64,000 bases of DNA from DASYPQ01 sp036006425 (GTDB lineage Bacteria > Planctomycetota > UBA1135 > GCA-002686595): assembly GCA_036006425.1 (NCBI GenBank), contig DASYPQ010000021.1, forward strand, positions 165,419 to 229,418, written 5' to 3'. Within the stretch, counting starts at the first letter, position 1. Every line of letters starts with the position of its first letter. The notes beneath the pieces are model-generated. The model was given only the letters and a program-made list of their open reading frames with translations. It did not search any database and was not told where the DNA came from. The position numbers were made by a program, and so were the translations under genes. Of this stretch, positions 25,255-34,248 are shown piece after piece.

Positions 25255-27864
25255 TCAGCGCGAGATCTCCCGGACGGCGAGCGCCTTCACCTCGATGACC
25301 GACCCGTCGTGGTGCTGCTCGATCGCGATCCGGCCCGCCGCCGCGCGCCGCGCGCGGTCGAGAAAATCCGTGACGACGACGCCGTCGATCGAGATCCGGA
25401 TCCGCGTGCCGTCCTTCTCGTCCTCGCAGCGCACGCGGTAGTCGAACCAGGTGTCCGGCGCGACGAGGTGCGCGCGCACGGGCGCGAGGCCGAGGAGGCT
25501 CCCGGTGTGCTGCGGATCGGGGTAGCTCGAGTTCACCTCGGCTTCGTAGCCCGCCAGGTCGTCGCCCGACGCGCGGAACCGGATCCCCGAGTCGCCGCCG
25601 TCCGACACCTTCATGCGCGCGACGAGCTCGAAGTCCTTGAAGTCCGCGCGCGCCGTCGCGAGCCAGCCCTTCTTCCCGGAGCCGACGAGCACGCTGTCGT
25701 CGATCTTCCAGTCGGCGTCCCCGAGCTTCGTCCAGCCCTCGAGATCCTCGCCGTCGAAGAGCGGCACGAACCCCGGCTCGTCGACGGGCTCGTCGATCGG
25801 CCGGACCTGGATGCCGCCGAGCGCGATCGCGCCGCGGTCGCCGCGGAAGCGCAGCGGCCCGCGCGGGAGCTCGCCCTCGAAGCCGCCTTGCGTCGGCCCC
25901 GGGACGTACAGGCTCTCGTGGAGGAGGATGTCGTCGACGAGCACCTTCTCGAACCGCGCGCTCTGCGTCTTCTTGCCGTGCGCGTCGAACCGCGGCGCGC
26001 GGAACACGAGGTCGAGGTCGTGCCACGCACCGGCGCCCTTGAAGCACTCGAGCGCCGCGGGCTCGCCCGCGAAGCCTTCGCCGGGCGGAACGGCGCCGCA
26101 GACCTTGTCCGCGGAAAGGCGCACTTCGTAGCGGCCCATCAACATCACGCCCCCGCCGCCGCCCTCGGGCATCATGAATTCGGCATGCAGGCGCACGTCG
26201 CCGAACTCGGGCTTGCTGACGAAATCCGAAGGCGTCTCGCCGGCCTTCGCCTGGTTCACGAGCGCCGCGTTGCCCTCGCGCGTCACGAGCTTCTTCGGGT
26301 CCGCCGGATCGACGTCCGCGTCGACGAGCGACCAGCCCTTCGAGGTCCAGAGGTCGAACGCATCCGTGTAGCAGAGGCGCAGCCAGCCTTCCTCGCCCGT
26401 CTCGCGCGCCGGCGGCGGAGGCACGAGCCGCGCGACCGGCGTCGTGCACAAGGGGCCTTCGGGGAGCTGGTTGATCGTGTAGTCGAACTCGTCGTGCACG
26501 AGCGCCTCGCCGTCCGCGGAGCGGACGTGCGCGAGCGTCACGCGCGCGACTTCTCCCGCGCGCAGGTTCGAGAAATGGAGCAGGAGGTGCAGCCCGTCCG
26601 CCGAGATCGCCGACGACGCGAGAGCGAGCTTCTCGTTGCCGCGCTCGGGCGAGCCGTACTCCCACCACCAGTCGTAATGGAGCATCTCCGCCTCGACGCC
26701 CGGGAGGGCCGCGCCGACTCCCAGCGGCTTCGTGAACGTGACGTCGAAGCCGTCCTGGAGGAGGTGCACGCCCTGCATCTCGAACGGCGTCTTGCCCGTG
26801 TACCGGATGCGCGCGATGCCCGCCGCGGGCGCGAGGCCGCCCCAGCCGCGGTTCGTGAGCCCCGCGAGCAGCGTCTTGCCGTCGGGAGCGAACAGGACGC
26901 GCACCGCGGATCCGACGCGGCGACGGAAGAGGAAGCAGGCGCCCTGGAGCTCGCCGCGCACGCGCTCGAGCTGCACGCGCGCGACGAGGCCGTTCGTGAG
27001 CTCGGCGACGAAGAGCTGGTGCGCGAAGTGGCCGAACTTCCCCTGCGTCGTGTCGGGGACGAGGTTCCCGGCGGAGCGCACCCACTTGTACGGCATCCAC
27101 ACCGCGGCCGGCTCGCGCTCGCGCTCGGGCGGGAGCGTGTCGCTCGGGATCGTCTGCGTCGCGAGGTACTCCTTCGTCCACCGCAGCGCGGCCGGATGTC
27201 CGTAGAAGCGCCCGGGTTTCACGTGGAAGACCGGGCACACCGGCATCCAGTCGCCCTGGTTGTCCGTCTCGAGCAGGTCGCCTTCCTCGGTCATGCCGAG
27301 TCCGCACGGGCTGCGGAACCCGCACGCGAAGGGCTCGAGCTCCCCCTGCGGGCTGATCTTCATCACCCAGCCGCGCCATGGCGCGGTCGATCGGCCGTGC
27401 CACCACTGCGGATTGCCGAAGCTCACGTTGAGCGAGATGAAGAAGTTGCCGTCGGCGTCGCGCGGGAGGCCGAACGCGAACTCGTGGTAGTGCCCGGAGA
27501 CGCCCCACGAGTTGCACAAGGTGTCGATGCGGTCGCAGCGTCCGTCGCCGTCGGCGTCCGCGAGGCGCGAGAGCTCGCTCCGCTGGAGCACGTCGATCCC
27601 GCCGTCGACGACGGCGAGTCCGAGCCCCTCCTGCAGTCCCTCCGCGAACAGCGTGAAGTGCGCGTCGTCGGGGTTCTCCGCCAGCGGGTTCTCGACGATC
27701 CACACCTGCCCGCGGCGCGTCGAGAGCGCGAGCCGGCCGTCGGGGAGGAAGCCCATGCCGCCGACCTCGAGCACCTCCTTTTCCGGAGGCTTCAGCCAGT
27801 CGACCGTGTACGCGTCCGACTCCTGGGGAAACTGCAGCGCGGCCGCGAGCGCGAGGGCGATCAC
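25255..27864 (-). CDS. Exported propeller protein with two DUF1080 (3-keto-disaccharide hydrolase-like) domains
   Basis: 869 residues. After a short hydrophobic leader, residues about 15-450 form a sorbosone-dehydrogenase/PVC-type beta-propeller (GGMGFLPDGRLALSTRRGQVW, HYHEFAFGLPRDADGNFF, FACGFRSPCGLGMTEEGDLL). Two concanavalin-like DUF1080 domains follow: a first at about 520-690 (GWSLVDADVDPADPKKLV, FGDVRLHAEFMMPEG) and a second from about 695 (LFDGEDLEGWTKLGDADWKID, GDSGIRFRASG). DUF1080 proteins include 3-keto-glucoside lyases/hydrolases acting on oxidised glycosides in the periplasm. The GTG start overlaps the stop of the cytochrome c gene (GTGA), suggesting that redox transfer and glycan processing are linked. 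The exact substrate is unknown. Confidence 0.8.
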   Translation of the reverse strand: MIALALAAALQFPQESDAYTVDWLKPPEKEVLEVGGMGFLPDGRLALSTRRGQVWIVENPLAENPDDAHFTLFAEGLQEGLGLAVVDGGIDVLQRSELSRLADADGDGRCDRIDTLCNSWGVSGHYHEFAFGLPRDADGNFFISLNVSFGNPQWWHGRSTAPWRGWVMKISPQGELEPFACGFRSPCGLGMTEEGDLLETDNQGDWMPVCPVFHVKPGRFYGHPAALRWTKEYLATQTIPSDTLPPEREREPAAVWMPYKWVRSAGNLVPDTTQGKFGHFAHQLFVAELTNGLVARVQLERVRGELQGACFLFRRRVGSAVRVLFAPDGKTLLAGLTNRGWGGLAPAAGIARIRYTGKTPFEMQGVHLLQDGFDVTFTKPLGVGAALPGVEAEMLHYDWWWEYGSPERGNEKLALASSAISADGLHLLLHFSNLRAGEVARVTLAHVRSADGEALVHDEFDYTINQLPEGPLCTTPVARLVPPPPARETGEEGWLRLCYTDAFDLWTSKGWSLVDADVDPADPKKLVTREGNAALVNQAKAGETPSDFVSKPEFGDVRLHAEFMMPEGGGGGVMLMGRYEVRLSADKVCGAVPPGEGFAGEPAALECFKGAGAWHDLDLVFRAPRFDAHGKKTQSARFEKVLVDDILLHESLYVPGPTQGGFEGELPRGPLRFRGDRGAIALGGIQVRPIDEPVDEPGFVPLFDGEDLEGWTKLGDADWKIDDSVLVGSGKKGWLATARADFKDFELVARMKVSDGGDSGIRFRASGDDLAGYEAEVNSSYPDPQHTGSLLGLAPVRAHLVAPDTWFDYRVRCEDEKDGTRIRISIDGVVVTDFLDRARRAAAGRIAIEQHHDGSVIEVKALAVREISR

Positions 27865-28943
27865 GGAGCGACCCCCGCGAGCCAGCGCGCCTGGATCGCA
27901 TCGTCCCAGCGCGGGGCGAGCAGCGTCCGGATCTCCACTTCGCGCGCGCCGGGACCGAGCACGAACTCCGCGCCGCCCCCGTCCGGCACGAGCACCTCGC
28001 CCGCGCGGAGGCCGGTGACCGAGCAGGCTTCGAAGCTCCCGTCGCCGCGCCGCCGGACGATCCACGAGATCCCTGAAGCGACCCACGCGGGCCCCGCATC
28101 GGCGGCGCGCACGCGCACCGCGCGCGTCGAGTCGATCGAGAGATGACGCGTGAATCCGGAGCCGCCCGTGCCGTGCAGCGCGCTCGGCGCCTCGCCGACG
28201 CTCCCGATCGCGGTCGAATTCCCCGCTTCGAAGAGCCGGTAGCCGAGGAGCGGGACGCCGTGCTCCGTCGATGTGCTCGCGAGGCGCGCTCCGAACGGCG
28301 CTCCGGTCCGCGGATCCGAGAACGTCGGCGCCGGGTCGCCGCGCCCCGCGACGAGCAGGAGCGTCCCGAGCGGCTTCAGCGCGTCGCCGCCCCGGCCGCG
28401 CCAGTCGGCGCGGTCGACGAACGCTCCCTGTCTCACGCCGAGCAGGCGCACGTCGTCCGTCCGGTACTCGAACGTGAAGCCGTCCGTCGTCCCGACGCAC
28501 AGGCCGCGCGGACGCGCCGGCGCGCCTTCGACGATCGGGTCGAGCTTCCCGCGCGCGATCCGCGGACGGTCCGTGACATCGAGTCGCGATTCCGCGGTGC
28601 CGGCTTCCGTCGTCACCGGGCCGAGCGCGAGCACGTACGACGCGAGCGCGTTGCGGTCCGCTTCGTTGAGCACCGCCGGCGCGGCGGGCATCGGCGTCCC
28701 GGGGATGCCGAACGTGATCGTGCGGACGACGGCGTCCTGCGTGTTCCCGTACGAGAAGCCGCCTTCCTTGAAGCTGCGCGCCGCCCGGTCGAGCGTCGCG
28801 GTCCCGTGTCCGTCGCCGGTCTCGCCGTGGCAGCTCGCGCAGTGCTGGAGGAAGAGCGCGCGGCCGTCCTGCGCGGCGGCGCGGCTCGCGCCCAGGCTCG
28901 TGAAGAGGACGAACGACGCGCAGACGAGCGGTACGAGGCGCAT
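27861..28943 (-). CDS. Exported c-type cytochrome
   Basis: 360 residues with a clear signal peptide (MRLVPLVCASFVLFTSLGASRAAAQ). A heme-binding CASCH lies at about 35-39 in DGRALFLQHCASCHGETGDG, and the GTPMPA segment (about residue 81) supplies the usual axial methionine of class I cytochromes. The remaining ~230 residues show no recognised domain but carry propeller-like and carbohydrate-binding-like strands. Such cytochromes are coupled to DUF1080/propeller enzymes in planctomycetes. The stop overlaps the start of the downstream DUF1080 gene. It probably passes electrons from a periplasmic sugar oxidation to the respiratory chain; this is inferred from context. Confidence 0.85.
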   Translation of the reverse strand: MRLVPLVCASFVLFTSLGASRAAAQDGRALFLQHCASCHGETGDGHGTATLDRAARSFKEGGFSYGNTQDAVVRTITFGIPGTPMPAAPAVLNEADRNALASYVLALGPVTTEAGTAESRLDVTDRPRIARGKLDPIVEGAPARPRGLCVGTTDGFTFEYRTDDVRLLGVRQGAFVDRADWRGRGGDALKPLGTLLLVAGRGDPAPTFSDPRTGAPFGARLASTSTEHGVPLLGYRLFEAGNSTAIGSVGEAPSALHGTGGSGFTRHLSIDSTRAVRVRAADAGPAWVASGISWIVRRRGDGSFEACSVTGLRAGEVLVPDGGGAEFVLGPGAREVEIRTLLAPRWDDAIQARWLAGVAP

Positions 28944-28972
28944 CGCGCCCAGTCTACGGTGTTCCCGCGCGC

Positions 28973-30763
28973 CTACCAGACGAGCGCGAGCGCGTTCGTG
29001 ATGTTGACCGATCCGCCGAGCGGCGGCGGGCAGAACGACGCATCGGGCTCCCGGTACGCGGCCTGGTAGAACCGCGTCGCGCCCGTCCCCGCGATCGGAT
29101 CGCCGAGCGCCGCCGAGCGACGCGAGACCGACAGCTGCCCCGGCTGCGGATAGACGACGCGGCCCTCCGGCGCGGCGCCCATCGAGATCATGCGCTGCGC
29201 GCCGCCGGCGCAGCGCAGACCGTCGCCGAACGTCACCGGAGTCGTCTGCATCGCCGTCTGGAGCAGGAGCGTCACGGCGCCGGCCGGCACGTCGTCGACG
29301 CACAATACGATCGAGTCCGTGCCCGTCACGGCGTTCATCGCCGTCGAGCCGCCCGCGCGGAGCCACGCTCCCGACGCGACGGCGGAGTTCGCGCAGCCGC
29401 GGCCGGCGGCCCCGTTCGTGCATGGGCAGCTCATCGCCGATCCGTCGCCGAAGCAGAACGGCATCGACGGATCGACGCCCGTGCACTCGCGATCGAAGAG
29501 GAACACGTCGAGACAGCCGTTGCCGTCCATCCCCGCGAGATTCGTCGCGGCGCTCCAGAACGCGACGTCGCGGCCGTCCGCGGACACCGCGGGCCCGGCG
29601 CTCAGGTCGTCGGACTCCGCCCCGTGCGCGCCGACGCTCGCGCGCAGGGTCACGGCGACGTCGCAGTCGCGCAGGAAGATGTCCGCGGTCGCGTTCGTGT
29701 CGCCCGCGACGAGGTTCGACGCGATGCTCTGGAACGCGACGAAGCGGCCGTCGGCGGAGATCGAGGGCGTGAAGCTGTCGCCGTTTCCCGGTCGGTCGAC
29801 CGGCGTCACGCTGACGCGCGTCGTCGTCGCGGCCTGCAGATCGCGGACGTAGACGTCGAACGCGTTGTTCGCGTCGAGCCCGACCAGGTTCGACGCGGCG
29901 CTGTAGAACGCGACGTGCCGCCCGTCCGCCGACAACGAACCCGCGAAGCTGTTCCCGTCGCCGTCGTTCCCCGCGGGATCGACGCTGACGCGCTCGGTCG
30001 TCCCGGCGACGAGGTCGCGCACGAAGACGTCCGACGCGCCGTTCGCGTCCCCGGCGCTGAAGCTCGCCGACGTGCTGTCGAACACGACGAAACGGCCGTC
30101 GGCGGAGATCGAGGCGGCCTGGCTGTCCGCGTCCCCCTGCATCCCGGCGCTCGACTGGCTCACGAGCACCGTCGTGCCGTTCGAGAGATCGCGGACGAAC
30201 ACGTCGCCCTTCCCGTTGACGTCGCCGGCCACGAGATTCGCAGCGAGGCTCTGGAATGCCACGTACCGGCCGTCGGCGGAGATTGCCGGATAGAACGACT
30301 CGCCGGTCGCCTCGAGCCCGGCCGAATCGACGCTGACGCGCACCGTCGTGCCCGTCGTCCGGTCGCGCACGAAGACGTCGCAGATCCCGTTCGTGTCGCC
30401 CGCGACGAGGTTCGACGCGTAGCTCTGGAACGCGACGTAGCGACCGTCGGCCGAAACGCTCGGCGCGTAGCTCCCTCCGTTCCCCTCCACTCCCGACGAA
30501 TCGACGCTGACTCGCACCGTCGTCCCGTTGCGGCGATTCCTGAGGAAGACGTCGTCGACGCCGTTCGCGTCGCCGGACACGAGGTCCGACGCCGAGCTCC
30601 CGAACGCGACGTAGCGACCGTCGGCGGAGATCGAGACGAAACGGCTGTTCCCGTTTCCGGGTCCGCCGCCGGGGCCGACGCTCAGGAGGCTCGTGCTCTG
30701 GGCGGAGCTCGGGGACGTCAATCCGGCGAGCACGAGGGCGGACAACGAGAGGTCGATGCGCAT
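28973..30763 (-). CDS. Secreted PD40/TolB-like seven-bladed propeller with planctomycete C-terminal domain
   Basis: 596 residues with a signal peptide (MRIDLSLSALVLAGLTSPSSAQ). Seven ~58-residue repeats of the type SISADGRYVAFxSxASNLVxGDTNGxxDVFVRDR make a closed PD40/WD40-like beta-propeller (about 25-430). The D-x-N-x-x-D loop in each repeat looks suited to bind calcium. A C-terminal domain (about 435-596) contains FCFGDGSAMSCPCTNG, GRGCANS, TFGDGLRC and a terminal ALALVW, shared with four other proteins here. Enzymatic residues are absent, so an extracellular binding or surface role is likely. Paralogues lie at 43525-45327 and 57240-59018. Confidence 0.82.
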   Translation of the reverse strand: MRIDLSLSALVLAGLTSPSSAQSTSLLSVGPGGGPGNGNSRFVSISADGRYVAFGSSASDLVSGDANGVDDVFLRNRRNGTTVRVSVDSSGVEGNGGSYAPSVSADGRYVAFQSYASNLVAGDTNGICDVFVRDRTTGTTVRVSVDSAGLEATGESFYPAISADGRYVAFQSLAANLVAGDVNGKGDVFVRDLSNGTTVLVSQSSAGMQGDADSQAASISADGRFVVFDSTSASFSAGDANGASDVFVRDLVAGTTERVSVDPAGNDGDGNSFAGSLSADGRHVAFYSAASNLVGLDANNAFDVYVRDLQAATTTRVSVTPVDRPGNGDSFTPSISADGRFVAFQSIASNLVAGDTNATADIFLRDCDVAVTLRASVGAHGAESDDLSAGPAVSADGRDVAFWSAATNLAGMDGNGCLDVFLFDRECTGVDPSMPFCFGDGSAMSCPCTNGAAGRGCANSAVASGAWLRAGGSTAMNAVTGTDSIVLCVDDVPAGAVTLLLQTAMQTTPVTFGDGLRCAGGAQRMISMGAAPEGRVVYPQPGQLSVSRRSAALGDPIAGTGATRFYQAAYREPDASFCPPPLGGSVNITNALALVW

Positions 30764-30918
30764 GCAGGGATCCAACGCAGGTAGGTGGCGGCGCGGAACG
30801 GAGTCCGCGGGGGTCGGATCTCCGGCGCGGGCGGCGACCGCGGGCGAGATTTCGACGCAATCACTCCACCGGTGAGGGGCGGAGACCCACCGGAGGCACG
30901 TCAGCGAAACGAATTTGT

Positions 30919-31926
30919 TCACGGCAGCCTGCGCAGCCTGCTGATCCGCCCGCTCTGATTCCAGTCCTGGACGTACAAGTCGCCGGCGGCGTCGAAGGCG
31001 AGGCCGTGGGGTGCGGTGAAGATGCCGTCCTTCCAGCTCGCGGGCGGGACGCCGAAGTTCGCGCGCTCCTTCACGTCTGGATTGTCGCCGAGATGCGCCA
31101 CTTCGGCGTTCTTTCCGTCGAGGATCGTGACGCGGCCCTCGAGCTCGGCGACGGCGAGGTGGTCGCCGCGGAAGGCGACGGAGCAGGGGCGGCGGAGGCC
31201 GGTGGCGATCGTGTCGACGAATTTGCCGTCGAGGTCGAAGCGGACGAGACGGCGGTTTTCGCGGTCGCAGACGAGGAGGGTAGGCTTGTCGCCGCGCGAA
31301 TCGATGGCGAGGCCGTGGCAGGTCTTGACCTTGCCGTCTTCGGTGCCGGAGCCGGCGAAGGTCTTCACGTACTTGCGGTCCTTGTCGAACTTGTGGATCA
31401 GCGAGGTGCCGTAGCCGTCGGCGACGAAGAGGGAGCCGTCGGGCGCGGGGACGAGGGAGGTCGGGTGGTAGTCCTCGGCCGTCTTGTACGCGCCGGATTC
31501 CATCGGGACGCCGAGGGTCCAGACGGGAGTGCCGTCGAGCGCGAGCTTGAGAGCCTGGTGCCCCGCGAGGTGCGCCGCGTAGAGGAACTCGACGCCGTTC
31601 TCCTCGACGAGAAGGAGCGAGTGACAACCCGCGTACTTCTCCGCGATGGTCTTCTCGAGCTTCCCGTCCTTCGCAAAGACGAGGATGCCGCACTTCCCGT
31701 CGCTCGCGACATAGACGCGCCCCGCCTTGTCGATGGCGACGCCGCCGTGGGTCGGACCTAGAGGCTTGTCGTCGGGGAGCTTCGCCCAGCCGGCGACGGT
31801 TTCGAACGACCAGTCGCCGGAGCCGGTGCGGATCGTCGCGGTGATCGAGAGGGCGTCGGACGGAGCGACGCCGAGCTCGGGGTCGTGAAGCAACGTAGTC
31901 GTCAGCAGCAGGAGTTCATGAATCAT
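30919..31926 (-). CDS. NHL-repeat six-bladed beta-propeller protein
   Basis: 335 residues. Repeats such as GGVAIDKAGRVYVASDGKCGILVF, SLVPAPDGSLFVADGYGTSLIHKFD, HGLAIDSRGDKPTLLVCDRENRRLVRFD and HGLAFDAAGDLYVQDWNQSGRIS are typical of NHL propellers (peptidyl-alpha-hydroxyglycine lyase/gluconolactonase-like folds). A weak signal peptide (MIHELLLLTTTLL) suggests export. The ATG overlaps the stop of the alpha-L-fucosidase gene (ATGA), and a GGAGGA ribosome site lies 8 bases before it, which settles the start. Coupling to a fucosidase suggests a role in glycan breakdown, such as ligand binding or lactone hydrolysis, but no catalytic motif is certain. Confidence 0.78.
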   Translation of the reverse strand: MIHELLLLTTTLLHDPELGVAPSDALSITATIRTGSGDWSFETVAGWAKLPDDKPLGPTHGGVAIDKAGRVYVASDGKCGILVFAKDGKLEKTIAEKYAGCHSLLLVEENGVEFLYAAHLAGHQALKLALDGTPVWTLGVPMESGAYKTAEDYHPTSLVPAPDGSLFVADGYGTSLIHKFDKDRKYVKTFAGSGTEDGKVKTCHGLAIDSRGDKPTLLVCDRENRRLVRFDLDGKFVDTIATGLRRPCSVAFRGDHLAVAELEGRVTILDGKNAEVAHLGDNPDVKERANFGVPPASWKDGIFTAPHGLAFDAAGDLYVQDWNQSGRISRLRRLP

Positions 31927-34064
31927 CGCTGTGCTCCTCCAATCACGGCGGAACCCATTTCGAGGTACGTCTGGACTGGCAGAAGTGGTGCTCCGAGCGC
32001 ACCACTCTTGACCGAGAGCTCCGCTCCCCCGGTCTTGTTGAACCAGTGAACTTCGATCTTGTGCAGTCCCTGGCCGAGCGCCACGCGCGACCGCTTGGCG
32101 AGCGCACTGTGAAGACCGTCGTTGTCGACGACGAGTGCGTCGTCGATCCAGAGGCGCGATCCGTCGTCGGACGTCAGCTCGAACACGTAGACGTCCGCAG
32201 TGTCGATCTTGATGTCGCCTTCGAATCGAAGGGCGACGTGTTCTCCAGGATTCGTCAACGCAATCCGCTCCACGGTCTCGCCCCCGTGCGAACCGAAGAG
32301 CGGCACCTTGTCCCAGTCGCCGTGCATCGTGTCGCACTTGACGCCCGTTTCGAGTTTGTGCTTCTGCCACTCAGTGTCGGGCGAAAGCGTCCAACCGGGC
32401 CGCGGGTCGACTTGCTCGAAACGGGCATCCACGGTGGCGCTCACCGGCGTGTGATCGTGGAATGAACGAGCTCGCACCGTCGTCGTCGACGACACGACAA
32501 TCGGCGCCGTGCACAGGCTCGAATCGATGGTCGGCTCGGACCCGTCGAGCGTATACCGCACCTCGAGCGCCGGCGAGCTCGCCGCGATCTTCACCTTCAT
32601 CGGCTTCACGAAGATGTCCGACTCGGCTTCGATCACGGGCGCCTTGTAGACGATCGGCGCGCCCTGGATCTCGAGGACGACGACCGAGTCGATCGCGTCG
32701 GGGGGCACTTCGGGCACGGCGATCCACACGTCGGAATCGTGGCGCGCGACCGTCAGCGCCCGCTCCGGCGCCGACAGCAGGGATGCGCGAACGATCTCGT
32801 TCCCGAGCCCCGGGAGCACGATCCGTCTCTGCCGCGGCCAGTCGAACACGTGCAGGTAGAGCTTCGTCGTCTTCTCCCCCGCCTTCACCGTGCACCGCCC
32901 GAACGCCAGCGCGTCGAACGGGCTCGCCGTCGTTCCGCGGATCGACTCCCCGTTCACCTTCATCCACGCACCGATCTCGGCGAGTCTCTGCACCGCTTCC
33001 GGCGGGAACGTCCCGTCCGATCGCGGGCCGATGTTCAGGAGGAAGTTCCCGCCCTTGCTCGCGATGTCCGCGAGCTTCCGGATCAGGTCCTCCGTCGTCT
33101 TCCAGCTCTTGTCCGCGGCGTTGAATCCCCAGTGGTCGTTCATCGTCATGCAGGTTTCCCAGTCGAGACCGGGCATCCCTGTCGCCGGGATCTCCTGCTC
33201 GGGCGTCGCGAAGTCTCCCACGGCCTCGTTCGACTCCGAGAACCCGCCCATCCCCGCGCGGTGCACGTCCACACGGTTGTTCACGATCATCTTCGGATCG
33301 AGCTTCCGGCACAGCTGGTACAGCGCGAGCCCGCGCTCGTGGTTCCACGTGCTCTCCCACTCGCCGTCGAACCACATCACGCCCGGGTGGTATTTCGTCA
33401 CCACCTCTTCCACTTCGTGGTGGAGGTACTCCTCGAACTTCGCGAAGTCCGCGTTCCCCTCGGGCCGCATCGCACCCTCCCACTTCCTGCGCGGAAGGTA
33501 GTCGGGGTGATGCCAGTCCATGATCGAGTGGTAGGTGCAGAAGCGCACTCCGTGCCGCGCGCACGCTTCCGACAGCTCCTTCAGGATGTCGCGGTGGAAC
33601 GGCGTGCCCATGACGTCCCAGTCGGTCCACTTCGAATCGAAGAGGCAGAACCCGTCGTGGTGCTTGCTCGTGATCACGAGGTATTTCATCCCCGCGTCGG
33701 CGGCCATCTTCGCCCACAGGTCCGCGTCGAACTTCACCGGGTCGAACCGCGGCTGGAGCTTCTCGTACTCCTCGACCGGGATCTGTGCGCTCTCACGGAT
33801 CCACTCGGCGTGGTCCTTGTTCGCGTTCGGCGCGGACTTGCCGTCGACGGGAGGCGGCCACTCGCCCGCGGGGATCGCGTAGAGGCCCCAGTGGATGAAC
33901 ATGCCGAAGCGCGCGTCGCGCCACCACGACATGCGTTCGTCCTGATTCCGCTCGTCCTGATTCGAATCCTCCCGCCCGCTCGTCGTGTCCGTGAGCGGTT
34001 GCGTCTGCTGACAGCCGAGGAGAAACGTGGAGGCAAGGAGACGGATGAGCATCGTGCGAGTCAT
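31923..34064 (-). CDS. GH29 alpha-L-fucosidase lipoprotein
   Basis: 713 residues with a lipoprotein signal ending in LLGC (residues about 14-17 of the leader), so it should be membrane-tethered. The GH29 barrel covers about 40-400: WWRDARFGMFIHWGLYAIPAGEW, YLVITSKHHDGFCLFDS, and HPGVMWFDGEW whose Asp (about 231) is the family nucleophile. It removes alpha-linked L-fucose from glycans. Downstream are a chitobiase-like/Fn3-like segment with VRYTLDGSEPT (about 500) and a PA14-like beta domain (about 555-700), both common carbohydrate-binding add-ons. ATG 34064 precedes the lipobox; an upstream extension lacks one. It is coupled to the NHL-propeller gene and would feed the L-fucose catabolic genes at 46-52 kb. 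Confidence 0.88.
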   Translation of the reverse strand: MTRTMLIRLLASTFLLGCQQTQPLTDTTSGREDSNQDERNQDERMSWWRDARFGMFIHWGLYAIPAGEWPPPVDGKSAPNANKDHAEWIRESAQIPVEEYEKLQPRFDPVKFDADLWAKMAADAGMKYLVITSKHHDGFCLFDSKWTDWDVMGTPFHRDILKELSEACARHGVRFCTYHSIMDWHHPDYLPRRKWEGAMRPEGNADFAKFEEYLHHEVEEVVTKYHPGVMWFDGEWESTWNHERGLALYQLCRKLDPKMIVNNRVDVHRAGMGGFSESNEAVGDFATPEQEIPATGMPGLDWETCMTMNDHWGFNAADKSWKTTEDLIRKLADIASKGGNFLLNIGPRSDGTFPPEAVQRLAEIGAWMKVNGESIRGTTASPFDALAFGRCTVKAGEKTTKLYLHVFDWPRQRRIVLPGLGNEIVRASLLSAPERALTVARHDSDVWIAVPEVPPDAIDSVVVLEIQGAPIVYKAPVIEAESDIFVKPMKVKIAASSPALEVRYTLDGSEPTIDSSLCTAPIVVSSTTTVRARSFHDHTPVSATVDARFEQVDPRPGWTLSPDTEWQKHKLETGVKCDTMHGDWDKVPLFGSHGGETVERIALTNPGEHVALRFEGDIKIDTADVYVFELTSDDGSRLWIDDALVVDNDGLHSALAKRSRVALGQGLHKIEVHWFNKTGGAELSVKSGALGAPLLPVQTYLEMGSAVIGGAQR

Positions 34065-34248
34065 GGCGAGGTCCAGTCTAGCGAGTCGCTCCGTCCATCG
34101 ACGGCGCGAGACGACGCTCGGAGGAGCGGGAGCCGCCCTCGATCCGGTGTTCGGGACGAGCGCCGTCTTCTCCGCGCTCGCGAAGGACGCGCGCTTGCTC
34201 GTCCTCACCGCGCAGGCGGTCGAAGGCTGCGTCGGCTCCCCGCACTCC

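Noticed and set aside
34065..34248. N-terminal extension of the fucosidase to 34208
   Set aside because: The longer frame adds a basic, low-complexity stretch ahead of the lipobox, which is incompatible with a lipoprotein signal.
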